This document shows, one piece after another, positions 51,102-61,534 of a DNA stretch of 64,000 nucleotides (position 1 is the first letter of the stretch; each line of letters opens with the position of its first letter). Both the position numbers and the translations under genes were made by a program. Below the pieces are notes generated by a model. It was not told the origin of the DNA, ran no database searches, and saw only the letters and a list, made by a program, of their open reading frames with translations. This stretch comes from Eukaryota sp. TZLM1-RC (taxonomy: Eukaryota > Metamonada: BaSk clade). Location: the NCBI GenBank assembly GCA_040285825.1, contig JAUPSS010000003.1, positions 558,001 to 622,000 of the forward strand, written 5' to 3'.

Positions 51102-51836
51102 CTACATATTCAAGTCAATCATACCTTCACTATCAGAATCCCCTTCAAAGAAACTCTGAGAAAACCGTGCCATTTCAGAAGGACTTGTGATTGGAATCAT
51201 TGGTTCAAGGATATTGAACTCTTGAAGCTTTTCAAGATAGATACTCTTGCTAAACTGAAAGGGGGCTTGAGTTCTTTGTTCACTAGGATCATATCGGGCG
51301 TCATTCTGAAGATTCTGAGGCAAGGACACCATTTTGGTACCACATGGGCTATCGTGAAGAATAATCTCACCCTGAAGCGTCAACTGGGAACATGCGTATA
51401 GGCACTTGATAGTCCACTGAATAGCATCATCAAAAGAAACAACATCAGTAATGGGATGGAAGAAAAATAAAAAGAAAGGGACAGTACCTCCTAAAGAAGC
51501 CAACTTTGCCAAAACAAAGTTATGGAGAGCGTCCACATCTGACAACTCAGTTTGTGCAACATTCTGTGGACTTATTGCAGACACATTGACTCGTTCCCGG
51601 CGTCGGTTGATTCGTCGTTGAGGGGCTGGTGCCAGTTCAGAATGTAGATTCAAGTGTGTTATGTCCAGAGGTCCTTCCAAAAACCTCAAGGAATGCTTAA
51701 TCTCATCATTATAAAAACCTGCAAAAATAGCAGCAACGGAGGGTACACTTGAAACAATATGTCGGGAACTTTCATCTAGCAGCTGGCCCATGGTATCAAG
51801 TTTCTCGAAAGATTCGAGCACGTCTGCAAGCTGCAT
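51102..51836 (-). CDS. Nse4-like kleisin of the SMC5/6 complex
   Basis: A protein of 244 aa from the Met at 51836 (MQLADVLESFEKLDTMG); an in-frame Met at 51902 adds a hydrophobic stretch that does not fit. The N-terminal helix, LHNFVLAKLASLGGTVPFFL (Nse4: F-x-x-F-V-x-N-P), a VSFDDAIQWTIKCLYACSQL helix followed by LQGE (family: VENLFYxSFLVRDG), and the C-terminal EQRTQAPFQFSKSIYLEKLQ with a following EFNILEPMIP, mirror the winged-helix end of Nse4 (F-x-F-x-x-x-x-W...x-I-x-E-P-x-I-P). Nse4 bridges the heads of SMC5/6 in DNA repair and replication. Short but plausible; assigned by pattern. Confidence 0.65.
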   Translation of the reverse strand: MQLADVLESFEKLDTMGQLLDESSRHIVSSVPSVAAIFAGFYNDEIKHSLRFLEGPLDITHLNLHSELAPAPQRRINRRRERVNVSAISPQNVAQTELSDVDALHNFVLAKLASLGGTVPFFLFFFHPITDVVSFDDAIQWTIKCLYACSQLTLQGEIILHDSPCGTKMVSLPQNLQNDARYDPSEQRTQAPFQFSKSIYLEKLQEFNILEPMIPITSPSEMARFSQSFFEGDSDSEGMIDLNM

Positions 51837-52189
51837 ATTTATTTTAAAGAATAATACGAGTATTGTAGCGATGTAGCGATGTAGTGTTAAGGGGAGTACC
51901 AAAATATACTATGAATTTCATTCCAAAAAAATGAAAGAATAACGTCAGTGTTCGGATTTACCCTTTATACATGTCAACACGTGTCCAACAAGTGTCCAGG
52001 TGTTTATCCGACAAAATCGTTGATACAACTTTATGGTGCAAAAACATAAAAATAAACCAATTGAATCAAAACTAAAAGTTTTCGTACTAACAAGGATCTA
52101 CATAGTCTTCAAGTGGTGCAATCGAGTCTTCACCATCAAGCTCTAGAACCGCAACAAGATATTCATCATCCCAAGGTAAGTCCCATAAT

Positions 52190-52556
52190 ATGATGTGATA
52201 CTGGGACTGGACTGCTAAAGGAAATCTTTTGAAAGATATGTGTGATAGTAGTTCTTCTACCTTAGTAACAACAGTTCCTCAAGTTTATGGAACTCTGTTA
52301 CTGGTTCTGCGTGGACTTACAACATAAGACTTCCTTCGTTTATCTGGCCTGATAATTTTCCTCATAATTTAATTTACAAATACAGTCGAAAAATTACTCA
52401 CTTGTTAAATTGTCAACATTTTATTACTTTTAGAAGCAAGGTTTATGATGCTGTAAGAGACCAATTATATTATATGTGTAAATCTCATAGAATTGAATCC
52501 TTTTTGGAACCTCTGTTGTCAAATCTGTTTGATACTGAATATGATTTTCGTTGCTG
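52190..52556 (+). mobile_element. LINE subfamily B internal fragment
   Basis: With shifts and stops it reads DMCDSSSSTLVTTVPQVYGTL, WPD, zinc region, MCKSHRIESFLEPLLSNLFD, stopping before the endonuclease core. The next copy (52645-53610) is the same subfamily on the opposite strand, so the two form an inverted pair. Confidence 0.65.
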
Positions 52557-52644
52557 AGCGCAACGTTAGTCCTATTTGTAAAGCGAATTGAAGAAACAAA
52601 AGGTGTTCAGTATTTTTTTGAATTAAATTTAATTTATTAAAAAC

Positions 52645-53610
52645 CTATAAATCAACATCTAAATATTCCATCTCTACCAAAACAAAAACACCAGATGCAA
52701 CTCTCTCATAGTGAGATCCAAGAAAAAGCAAAGCATCAGAATCCCTCTTCAACATCCCCTTAAAATTAGAAAACACAATTCTATTTTGCCAAAACAATCT
52801 GTTAAAGTTTCTATTGGTCCTTTCCTTCACAATCATTTCAAAATCTGCCAAAAAGCGTATAGCCGTGGGAGCAAGTGAACCAACTAGAAACAATACAAAT
52901 GGATACAAATTGTATTTTGCATGCTGTTAGGTGGACAATTTAGACAAAGGGCCATTGAATATTTTGATTTTGAAATTTTCAATATTTGGAAGAGGAGTAT
53001 GAATTTCAAAATTAGCAAGTCTTTCATTTGAGGCATTACAAACATCAACAGACATTACACCAATTCAATGAAGGTTCCATCTAATCCTGGTAATATGACA
53101 TCACCTCTATTATTCTTATGAAAATCATCTTCAGTATCAATCAGATTTGACAACAGCGGTTCCAAAAACGATTCAATTTTATAAAACTTACACATACAAT
53201 ATAATTGGTCTTTTACAGCATAGTGAACCTTGCTTCTAAAAGTGATAAAATATTTACAATTTATCAAATGAGTAGTAATTTTTTGAGAATCTTTACAAAT
53301 TGAATTATGAGGTAAATTATCAGGCCAGATAAAGGAACGAAATGTCATATGCAAAGTCCAAGCAGATTCAGTTAAGGGAGTGCCATATACTTGAGGAATT
53401 GTTATTACCAAGGCAGACGATATACTATCACACATTTCTTGTAAAAGATTTGCAAAAGCGGGATTCTTTTTCTTGGCCAAGCCAAGTCTAACATCAAAAT
53501 CCAAGCTTTCAAAAATCTTTGACAATATTTGTTGAAGCTTTCTACAGCAAAACTGCAAATTAAAAAGAGATCGGTTTGGAATTTATTTTTTTTATTCATC
53601 TTGCACACTT
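52645..53610 (-). mobile_element. LINE subfamily B, 5'-truncated, two frames
   Basis: 53055-53558 holds the linker, WPDNLPHNSIC and zinc region, to the endonuclease core RGDVILPGLDGTF. After a shift, 52645-52908 holds the C-terminus (FLADFEMIVKERTNRNFNRL ... LVEMEYLDVDL). A region between is frameshifted. Ends with a stop and an A/T-rich tail. Confidence 0.72.
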
Positions 53611-53639
53611 AATAAAATTAACTTATAACTAATGGGACA

Positions 53640-54390
53640 AAATTCTATGGAATTGAAATTTCCTCTACAAAATCGTGATCTACTCTCCTGCTAAAGCTTC
53701 TCTTATTCGATTGAAAAACCGAGGCAGTCTAGTAATAATGGCAGATTGAATTCGAGAGCGCCATAAAAAGATATCAAATCTTTTCATTGTTTTTTCTTGA
53801 AAGATTTTTTGGAAATCATTCACAAAAGTTGTTGCCTCTACTGATAGTTTTCCGTTTATCGAAAATGGGAAAGAAATAAAAACAAGTGATCTATTTCTAT
53901 CAGCATTAGCTTCTTCGATATCTTTGTCATATTTTCAATGCTTTTTTTTAGCTTTGGATTCAAGAGCACTTACAGGATTCAGAATTTCTTCTAATTTCTT
54001 GAATTGATTGGGCAAAACATTTGCTCCAAATTTGTGGTGCCAATCTTTCGAGTTCACAAAATAATTCATTCAAATATGGACTGCTACTGGTAACTAACAA
54101 ATGAGAATTTTCAGGAAATCTACGAGATAATTTATAAAAAAAATTCTTCCTCTACCGAAAATGCTGATTGACACAAAATAGAAGATTTAGTAAATCCAAT
54201 ACCACCCAAATTTGCTGCCGAAAATTTGTGATTTTTCAACAATTTTGGTTCTACGTCCAATAAATCAGCAAAAAATTCTGTTCTCAATGAATTAAAGGAA
54301 CAACAAAAATCTAATGCTATGGAAGGAGCACAAGATCTCAAAATGTGGGTTATTCTCCCAGTATAGCAAGTTTTAAGCATAAAAACTTAA
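53640..54390 (-). mobile_element. LINE pieces: subfamily C end and an RT-linker fragment
   Basis: 53640-53990 matches subfamily C (fragments like DIEEANADRNRSLVFISFPF, with shifts). Next to it, 54132-54380 is open and reads CYTGRITHILRSCAPSIALD ... RTEFFADLLDVEPKLLKNH, the RT thumb/linker region that is also in 744-1475. It is either one rearranged element or two. Confidence 0.6.
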
Positions 54391-54761
54391 TATGTTTTTC
54401 TAAATCTAAGGAAAAAATTGAAAAGGGTTATTCTTAAATTTCAATTAAATCTTTACTGATTTTACCTCTTAGTGGTTTCATTTTTGAATTATGGTGCTTG
54501 AATTAGTTGCAAAAGTTCTCCACCAATATTCACCAAAATTTGTTTAGAAATCTTAGTAAAAAGTCAAATTTTTAAAATGTATTAAATTTTGGTATAAAAT
54601 AAAGTATCATTTATTGTACAAAATAAACAACTCAAAATGAAAAATAAAATGACTGAAACTTAAAAATAAATTCTGTTATTGATTTAATTTTAAACAATTT
54701 TCTGACAATTTTTTAGCCAAACATTGAGAAAAAAACAATACTATACTAAAAACATAAACCC

Positions 54762-55862
54762 TTAAACAAAAAATTCCTTTTGTCTCTCCAATTCTTTTGC
54801 ACAATATTGGGCAACTTCTAGTTCATCAAAATAAATCTTAGTCAACTCAGATTCTTCCTGCTCTTTCTCTTCACCGTTATCAATACTTTGAATAAAAGTT
54901 GCCTTAAACTCATTGAAATTTGACACAGAATAAATGACCCAATCAATCAGTTTTTGATTGGTTATACCAAAAGGGGAAAGTTCCTTTGATACAAATGAGG
55001 GTCGAGTTTTCGACTGTGGAACGTGTCCAATCAAATCAAGACTATCAGAGCCGGCAAAAACAGAAACTGCTGAATTATCATCAACCAATAGGCTTTGAAA
55101 CCTAACTTCTCTACCAAAGCAGATGCTCTTGAAAATTTTGACAACTCTCGTCACCTGGGCTTCTCTTGCTCCTTCTACATCTGTGAAGAAGAGGGAACAG
55201 CCATGTGTGTGTGCCACATAACGAAGACTTCGAACAAAACTTCTTCGTGAGAGCCCGGTTATGTTGTCAAAGGAAAAGAAGTGAGTCGCAATAAGGAAAA
55301 TAGGAATCCCACAGTAGAAGGTAGAGTCAATATTGGAAGGAGACTCAGTGTACCAGCTGTTTATTAAGGGTTGGCACTTGCTGTGTTGCATTAGTGATGA
55401 AACATGATGTTTAATGACATGTAGCATACGAACTAGATGAAGTAGAGAATGAGGAACTTCAGCTAATGAGATTGTCAGGGCAATGTGGACTGACGGTAGG
55501 TTGTCAGTAGTAATAACGATAGCAAGATACTTGAGAAGAGTTGTCAGAGAAGAGGGTGATGTAAGGTCCAGAGCGATCTCATAGAGGTGGTTGACACGAG
55601 TGGAAGAAACATTTGTTGATGTAGTAACTTGATAATCTATACCAATAGTAGGTTTCAGTTCTCGAATAGATGAAGAGGACGAAGATAGAAGCTTCCGAAG
55701 GGTTGACTTTCCAGAACGACTGGGACCCAGAAAAACAAAAGTGGTTTCCTCAGTGGCGTGACTGGTGTCTTTGGAGGGAGTATATTTGAGGAAATCAAGG
55801 ATATGTGATGTGGACATCAGCAAATTGCACACTAATGTCAAATGGTAGTGACCACCAGCCAA
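54762..55862 (-). CDS. Dynein-2 light intermediate chain (DYNC2LI1)
   Basis: A protein of 366 aa. A P-loop GPSRSGKST sits near residue 46. LKPTIGIDYQ follows at the spacing of DYNC2LI1 (KPTLALEY). The GTPase-like core has PIFLIATHFFSFDNI, and the segment RRSFVRSLRYVAHTHGCSLF closely matches the human CKTLRFVAHYYGASLMFTS motif. A C-terminal acidic helix (EEKEQEESELTKIY) matches the tail. This subunit belongs to the intraflagellar-transport dynein that carries cargo from flagellar tip to base, so the organism assembles a flagellum. Start at 55862 or a Met 16 residues on; the former is simply the longest. LINE debris lies just upstream. Confidence 0.85.
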   Translation of the reverse strand: MAGGHYHLTLVCNLLMSTSHILDFLKYTPSKDTSHATEETTFVFLGPSRSGKSTLRKLLSSSSSSIRELKPTIGIDYQVTTSTNVSSTRVNHLYEIALDLTSPSSLTTLLKYLAIVITTDNLPSVHIALTISLAEVPHSLLHLVRMLHVIKHHVSSLMQHSKCQPLINSWYTESPSNIDSTFYCGIPIFLIATHFFSFDNITGLSRRSFVRSLRYVAHTHGCSLFFTDVEGAREAQVTRVVKIFKSICFGREVRFQSLLVDDNSAVSVFAGSDSLDLIGHVPQSKTRPSFVSKELSPFGITNQKLIDWVIYSVSNFNEFKATFIQSIDNGEEKEQEESELTKIYFDELEVAQYCAKELERQKEFFV

Positions 55863-55974
55863 ATTAAAATTACAATGGAAGTAACCAAAATATTTGTTTA
55901 TTTAGGTTGTCAATGGATTAATTTTATTGAACTACAACACTTAATAACATTAAATCAGAACTAATGGGACTAAA

Positions 55975-56130
55975 TTGAATAAACCAAGATTTCCTCTACA
56001 AAATCGTGATATGCCTGTTTTATCACCTTTGCTTCTCCTCACTTGATGAATAAACAAAAATAATCTTTTAATTATAACGAATGAAATTAAAGAGTGCCAT
56101 AAAAAGATAACAAATCTGTTCTTTTTTTGT
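55975..56130 (-). mobile_element. Weathered LINE subfamily C end
   Basis: DNA-level match to the 3' end seen at 2028-2160 and 37310-37445 (AACCAAGATTTCCTCTACAAAATC, then AGAGTGCCATAAAAAGAT). No open frame left. Confidence 0.6.
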
Positions 56131-57045
56131 TTTTTAGTTATAAAATTAACAGTATGAAAATAAACAATAAATAAATGTATTTGATATTACTGCACAGGTA
56201 ATGCTTGTAGATGATGTCCAATATTGACGAGATCATAAGACCGTAGTGTTGCATATCACATTAGGGTATAGTAAGTTTGGAAGCCTATTGCAGGTTTACA
56301 TCTCCTACATTGCATGAATAGCGTTTAGAGAACAAACTAAAAATTTACATGTAAATTCTTTATTATTTTTCTTTTGTGCACTCATATAACGGTTTTGCTA
56401 ATAACTTTTTTATTTTTTCTAATAATTGCTGCTACAAATTTTACACACATTATGATGCAATGAATCAAATTACATTGTTTGACGAGTAGTCAATGTAAAA
56501 ACGAAAACAGTGATGAGTTCAAGGAATTAATGAAACCTATACCTTATAATAATTATAAAAGCAATATATAAAAAGTCATCAAAAAATGATTGGTATAATT
56601 GATGAGGCAGTAATTAAGTGTCAACAATTGTCTACAATTGGATTGGTATACATTTGTTAATAAATGATCACTTGTTTGAAATAGCTATAAATAATGATCC
56701 ACCACAAAATGAAAAACACCTATTTCGCAAAGCTTTTTTTGTGGTTACATCACAAAGTAAGGCATTAAATTGACTTATTCTATGGCAAAAACTTTACGAA
56801 TTTGTTGTGTTACTATTACCAAATTTTGAAAGACAAATTTGTTCCAATAGTTCTTAAAAAGAGCAAAAGGTAACATTTTGTGCTACGCAAATGATAAATT
56901 GATTTTGAATATCAAAAAAAATATCAAGAGTATGACTTCAACTATTTTGATGATTTTGTCGTTTATTTTGTACATTTTTTTGCTTAAATTGAAACAATGT
57001 ATTGATGCTGAAGATTGATCATCTTAGTGTTAATCACAAACAAAA
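56131..57045. other. AT-rich interval
   Basis: About 900 bp without clear features; the last part may be the eroded N-terminal half of the Fanzor that follows. Confidence 0.4.
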
Positions 57046-58170
57046 AATGGATACAATTGGACTTGGAAGAATAGGAAATCTGATCTACTCTATTTTTCTG
57101 CCAATTTAGCTACTGGAATGACTCATTTAAAAAACCTGAGAGAGATAAATATGTTCATTTCAGGTATACTCAAAATCAACGAAGATTGAAGTCGAAAAAT
57201 TCCAAATTCCAAAGAACAAGAGACAGTAAACGGAATGACACTCTTATCACAATAAGTAAGTCTACTGGTAGAGTGATTGATCTATCCAATTATGAACCAT
57301 CTGAAGAGCAACAACAAAGGACGCATTTAAACAGCAGTATAATTAATCAAATGACTGAAAGAACAATTAGTTTATTAAGAGGAAAAGTATCTCAAGAAAT
57401 CAATATTCCCCACGAAATTGATAACTCGTTAAATTTGAGAAAGAATGAACAAAAAACTAAATCTGTAGCAGAATGGGAAGCAACTTTATCCCAATTCAAT
57501 TCCAAAACCTGCAGGTTTAACAGATTTATGGCATATATTAAACAAAAGAATTATGTGAATATTACCATTGGTGAAGTCTATCATCAAAGAAATATTTAGG
57601 AAACAAAGATGGTGGGCTGAGATTAATCGCACAAGATCTGAGGCGAAGATGATTCAGAGATTCAAATCAGTAATTGGTGATGCCATCCAAGTAGTTATTG
57701 GAATCGGAAACTGGGAACAACGAAAACACATGAAATTCAAAGAACCTACCAAAGAAAAAGGTTTGAGAATTCTATTTAAAAAGGCTCGTTATAAGGTCTT
57801 TTTGATTGATGAGTTTCGAACCAGTTGCTGTTGTTTCAACTGTAAGAAAGCTGAGAAAACAGTTGAAACATTCCGATGGTGCAGAAATCCTAGGCCATGG
57901 AAGAGGCATGAGATGTCCATTCGTCACGGGCTTACCATGTGTAAATCATGCGAAAGTTTGTGGAATAGAGATCAAGATGCTGCGCTGCATATGTTGGCAG
58001 TGATGGAAGCACATGTAAAAGGTGGAGATAGACCGGAATACCTGCAGAGAATTAAGGTTGACAAAGGTTCAAAGAAAAAGGTGTCAAGGGGAAAATCTTC
58101 CAAAAAAACTCAGTCCCTCAACATCGGTGTAAAAGGACACTTATTGCATTGTTTTAGACAATATATGTAA
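57046..58170 (+). pseudogene. Fanzor, C-terminal two-thirds, one frameshift
   Basis: Starts with a degenerate RuvC-I region (TIGLGRIGNLIYSI, where families have GIDPGxxNLIYS, so the catalytic Asp seems lost), then KYVHFRYTQNQRRLKSKN and a long frame (57186-57599) with NSKTCRFNRFMAYIKQKNYV. A frameshift near 57560-57590 leads to the frame ending at 58170: FRKQRWWAEINRTRSEAKMI, VVIGIGNWEQ (RuvC-II with Glu), FLIDEFRTSCCCFNC, TMCKSCESLWNRDQDAALHM (zinc ribbon and RuvC-III). Apart from RuvC-I this is well preserved. The stop lies 3 bp before the XRCC3 ATG, so the Fanzor 3' sequence must serve as the XRCC3 leader. Confidence 0.8.
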
Positions 58171-58173
58171 CTA

Positions 58174-59022
58174 ATGGACACACTCGTCTCTCCTCTTGGA
58201 AACCTTTCTGACAGTAATAACATTTCTATCAGTGCTGCCACTGCTCTCAAAAAGGAATCTGCAATAGAGTTTCTGGACCATCTCGTTCCTTCACGTGCAT
58301 TCTCACCTATCGAGCAAACTGCAAACTTATCATGTGGATGTGCAGTGTTGGACTCCCTTCTGTCTCCATGTGTGTATCCTGGCTCAATCCTTGAACTTTC
58401 TGGACTAGCTGGTGCAGGGAAAACTCAACTCGCATACCAACTTTTGGTTTGCAACGTGTCTGACACCACCTCTGCTCTCTATATCAAGACTGAAGGAGAC
58501 TTATCTATGGAGAGAATCCAACATATAGGTTCATTCAAAGGTTCTGAGTCCTTTCTTGATCACATTTTCATTTACGAATGCTCTTCTCTTTCAGAATTAG
58601 AACAACTGATGACGACCCAGCTGGAAGATATTGTGTGTAACAATAATGTTAGACTTTTGGTTTTAGATTCCATAGCTGGCTTATCTAGATTAAGTGGAGA
58701 AAATGATAGATTTTCTTTATTTTACACAATAACCAGTTTGCTGAAAAAACTTTCTTTTAAATATAAAATGCATGTAGTTATTATAAACCAAGTAACTGAG
58801 ACTAATCCATTCAATGATGATTCTAAAGTAATTTTACCTGCACTTGGAATGAGTTGGGGGTATTTGGTTAATAATAGACTAATGTTATTTAGAGAACACT
58901 CAGTCAGCTTGCAGGGAAATTCACTCAAAAGCAACAAAAGAGGAATTTTGTTCGGATCATTAGGAAAATTTGAATTTAATTACGAAATCAAAAATTCAGG
59001 TTTTGAAGCCATGTTTGTATGA
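58174..59022 (+). CDS. RAD51 paralogue, XRCC3-like
   Basis: A protein of 282 aa. A RecA-type core: CGCAVLDSLLS at the start, Walker A GLAGAGKTQ (~77-85), YIKTEGDLSMERIQHI, Walker B VRLLVLDSIAGL, then VVIINQVTETNPF and LPALGMSWGYLVNNRLMLFR. The words TE-x-x-x-x-x-R(I/L)QQ and PALGxxWAxxVxxR are typical of XRCC3 among paralogues. XRCC3 works with RAD51C in homologous recombination. It is shorter than animal XRCC3 (about 346 aa), with little N-terminal domain. Start 3 bp after the Fanzor stop. Confidence 0.85.
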   Translation: MDTLVSPLGNLSDSNNISISAATALKKESAIEFLDHLVPSRAFSPIEQTANLSCGCAVLDSLLSPCVYPGSILELSGLAGAGKTQLAYQLLVCNVSDTTSALYIKTEGDLSMERIQHIGSFKGSESFLDHIFIYECSSLSELEQLMTTQLEDIVCNNNVRLLVLDSIAGLSRLSGENDRFSLFYTITSLLKKLSFKYKMHVVIINQVTETNPFNDDSKVILPALGMSWGYLVNNRLMLFREHSVSLQGNSLKSNKRGILFGSLGKFEFNYEIKNSGFEAMFV

Positions 59023-59056
59023 ATTAAATTCAATCATTACTTAAGTTAGGGTTAGA

Positions 59057-60541
59057 TTACTTATCATGACACGTCATCAGTACACGTGATGCTTGTAATG
59101 TTAATTCGTTAGTTTCTTGTAAATTTTCAGTTATTCTCTGCATTAATTGTAAATAACTAAATAAAGTATCTCTTGGCCATATAGTATCAACTCTTCTTGA
59201 TGGTAAAGTTTCTAAATTTCTCACTAATTGCTCACTTAATAAAGGTTTACCACTTTGAGAAATATAAAGCTGTTTTAAATGGAAATTAGAAGATGAATTC
59301 TCCCGAGGTCTAGGTCTAGTACTGTTTTTGAAGGTCATTTCAACATCATTCTGACCTTCTTCTTGACCAGGCTTGACCCCTAGCTCAAAATCTTTAAATA
59401 TCGAACTCTTTTCCCTTTTTAACTTTTTCTCTTCTCGAACACTTTGTTTCTTCATATCTTCGAAAGTCTTCACAATTAGACCAATAACTACATTGCGAAT
59501 AATAAAGGAGCCCAGCCAAATCCAAGAAAGGAAGTACAAAACAACAATTGCCTGTGGAACGTCATTCATTATGTCATTCATAACATGGAACCATTGATCA
59601 AAAGTGAATATTTGAAAAACTGCCAGAAATGCATTAGGGAGTGATTGAAACTTATACTGGTACCTCCTGGGAATTGGCGAATTCGAATAGTTTTCAAAAA
59701 TATAGATACCAATAATTGCATACATAAAAATAAACACGGATAAAAGTAAAACAAGTGACCCCAAAGCCTTTGCTGCCTGTAATACAGTATTGACAATTAT
59801 GCGCAGATTTCTAAATCTAACAATAGCTTTTAAAACACGAAGAGTCTTGAACAGACGTAATATGGTGATTACTTCCCTTAATTGATATGGATTAGGCGAA
59901 ACCAGAACGAATACTTCAGGGATAGCGGATATGATGGTAATAAAGAAGTCGAAGATGTTCCAGCCATCGTGCCAAAATTTCTTAAATGAATCAATCCATT
60001 TAAGACCAATTTCAGAGACAAAAACCAGCAGAGAAAATGTCTCAAACCATTCCATAATTTGGAGGTGTTGATGGTACTTAACTCTGTCCAGGTCCGTTGA
60101 AATTAGAAAAATTAGTCCGTTTAGAATGATGATGAGTAAGATGAAATTCAGAAATAATGGATGATTAACGAGCCAATTAGCCCATACTCCAATAGGAACA
60201 GAGTCTATATGACGCACCTTTGTCATCCTCTTGTCCATTGCTTGGTTGATTCTGCTACGTTTAAAATGCTTGAACTTGATGACGTGTAGAGGATGGTCAC
60301 GAAGGATTTTTTTAAAAGCTTCAGGATCCAGAGCAATATCTCGTGAACTCAAAAGAGGTACATCAGCAGCAACTGATGAAACATTGTCTGCTATTCGAAA
60401 GTCATCGACTAGCTTTTTACGAAATGAAGATGTACGAACAGAAAGGTCCGATTGTAGCAGCATATCAAGTAAAGCAAGTAGATACTTTGAGTAAACAAGA
60501 GGAGAAAAGTTTACCCACTCTACCATTTTTTGAAAACTCAT
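59057..60541 (-). CDS. CatSper2 sperm/flagellar cation channel alpha subunit
   Basis: A single six-TM voltage-gated channel repeat of 494 aa. S1 ~131-148, S2 ~165-182, S3 ~194-214, S4 ~222-243 with Arg/Lys every third or fourth residue (REVITILRLFKTLRVLKAIV), S5 ~258-282, pore with the TxDxW filter (FTFDQW, ~312-317), S6 ~333-362. The motif RKKLVDDFRI near residue 41 and the C-terminal RVDTIWPRDTLFSYLQLMQ and following helix match human CATSPER2 (VWPRDSLFRYFELLEKLQ), making this a specific orthologue. CatSper conducts Ca2+ in the flagellar membrane. The stated start (60541) overlaps the stop of a LINE ORF; the Met at 60526 or 60463 is likelier. Confidence 0.92.
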   Translation of the reverse strand: MSFQKMVEWVNFSPLVYSKYLLALLDMLLQSDLSVRTSSFRKKLVDDFRIADNVSSVAADVPLLSSRDIALDPEAFKKILRDHPLHVIKFKHFKRSRINQAMDKRMTKVRHIDSVPIGVWANWLVNHPLFLNFILLIIILNGLIFLISTDLDRVKYHQHLQIMEWFETFSLLVFVSEIGLKWIDSFKKFWHDGWNIFDFFITIISAIPEVFVLVSPNPYQLREVITILRLFKTLRVLKAIVRFRNLRIIVNTVLQAAKALGSLVLLLSVFIFMYAIIGIYIFENYSNSPIPRRYQYKFQSLPNAFLAVFQIFTFDQWFHVMNDIMNDVPQAIVVLYFLSWIWLGSFIIRNVVIGLIVKTFEDMKKQSVREEKKLKREKSSIFKDFELGVKPGQEEGQNDVEMTFKNSTRPRPRENSSSNFHLKQLYISQSGKPLLSEQLVRNLETLPSRRVDTIWPRDTLFSYLQLMQRITENLQETNELTLQASRVLMTCHDK

Positions 60542-61500
60542 ACATCAACATCTAAATAATCCAACTCTCCCAAAACAAAACAACTAAATGCAACTCTCTC
60601 ATAGTGAGATCCAAGAGAAAGCAAAGCATCAGAAACCATCTTCAGCATCCCCTTGAAAATAGAAAACACAATTCTATTTTGCCAAAACAATCTTTTAAAG
60701 TTTCTAATGGTCCTTTTGTTCACAATCATTTCAAAATCTGCCAAAAAACGTACAGCAGTGGGAGCAAGTGAATCAAATAGAGAAAATACAAATGGATACA
60801 AATTGTATTTTGCATGCTGTTGGGTGGACAATTTGGATAAAGGTTCATTGTTTTTTTTGATTTTTAATTTTTCAATATTTGAAAGAGGAGTATGAATTTC
60901 AAAATTAGCAAGTCTTTCATTTGAGGCATTACAAACATCAACAGACATTACATCCAATCAAATGAAGGTTCCATCTAATCCTGGTAATATGACATCACCT
61001 CTATTATTCTTATGAAAATCATGGTCAGTATCAAACAGACTTGACAACAGAGGTTCCAAAAAGGATTCAATTCTATGAGACTTACACCTACAATATAATT
61101 GGTCTCTTACAGCATCATAAACCTTGCTTCCAAAGGTAATAAAATGTTGACAATTTAACAAATGAGTAATTGTAATTTTTCGACTGCATTTGCAAATTAA
61201 ATTATGAGGTAAATTATCAGGCCAGATAAACGAACGAAGTCTCATGTTGAAAGTCCCGGCAGAACCAGTTAAGAGAGTGCCATTTACTTGAGGAATTGTT
61301 GTTACTAAAGCAGAAGATGTACCATCACACATATCTTGTAAAAGATTTGCAAAAGCGGGATTATTTTTCTTGGCCAAGAAAAGTCTAACATCAAAAAACA
61401 AGCTTTCAAAAAGCTTTGACAATTTTTGTTGCTGGTTTTTAAAGCAAAACTGCAAATTAAAAAGAGATTGGTCAGGAATTTTTTTACCAAATTTGAAATT
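60525..61500 (-). mobile_element. LINE subfamily B, 5'-truncated, at the CatSper2 start
   Basis: 60958-61575 reads the linker to RGDVILPGLDGTF, and 60538-60957, after a shift, the remainder to LGELDYLDVDV. The TGA (60538-60540) overlaps the CatSper2 ATG at 60539-60541. The sequence after the stop resembles the start of the 3' tail in other copies but is cut short, so the first codons of the longest CatSper2 frame may derive from LINE sequence. Confidence 0.72.
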
Positions 61501-61534
61501 TAATTTCAACGCTAACAAAACATTAAACAAAAAA

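Noticed and set aside
57806-58003. Alternative 65-codon frame over the Fanzor zinc-ribbon region
   Set aside because: Overlaps the recognised Fanzor frame and has no motif of its own.
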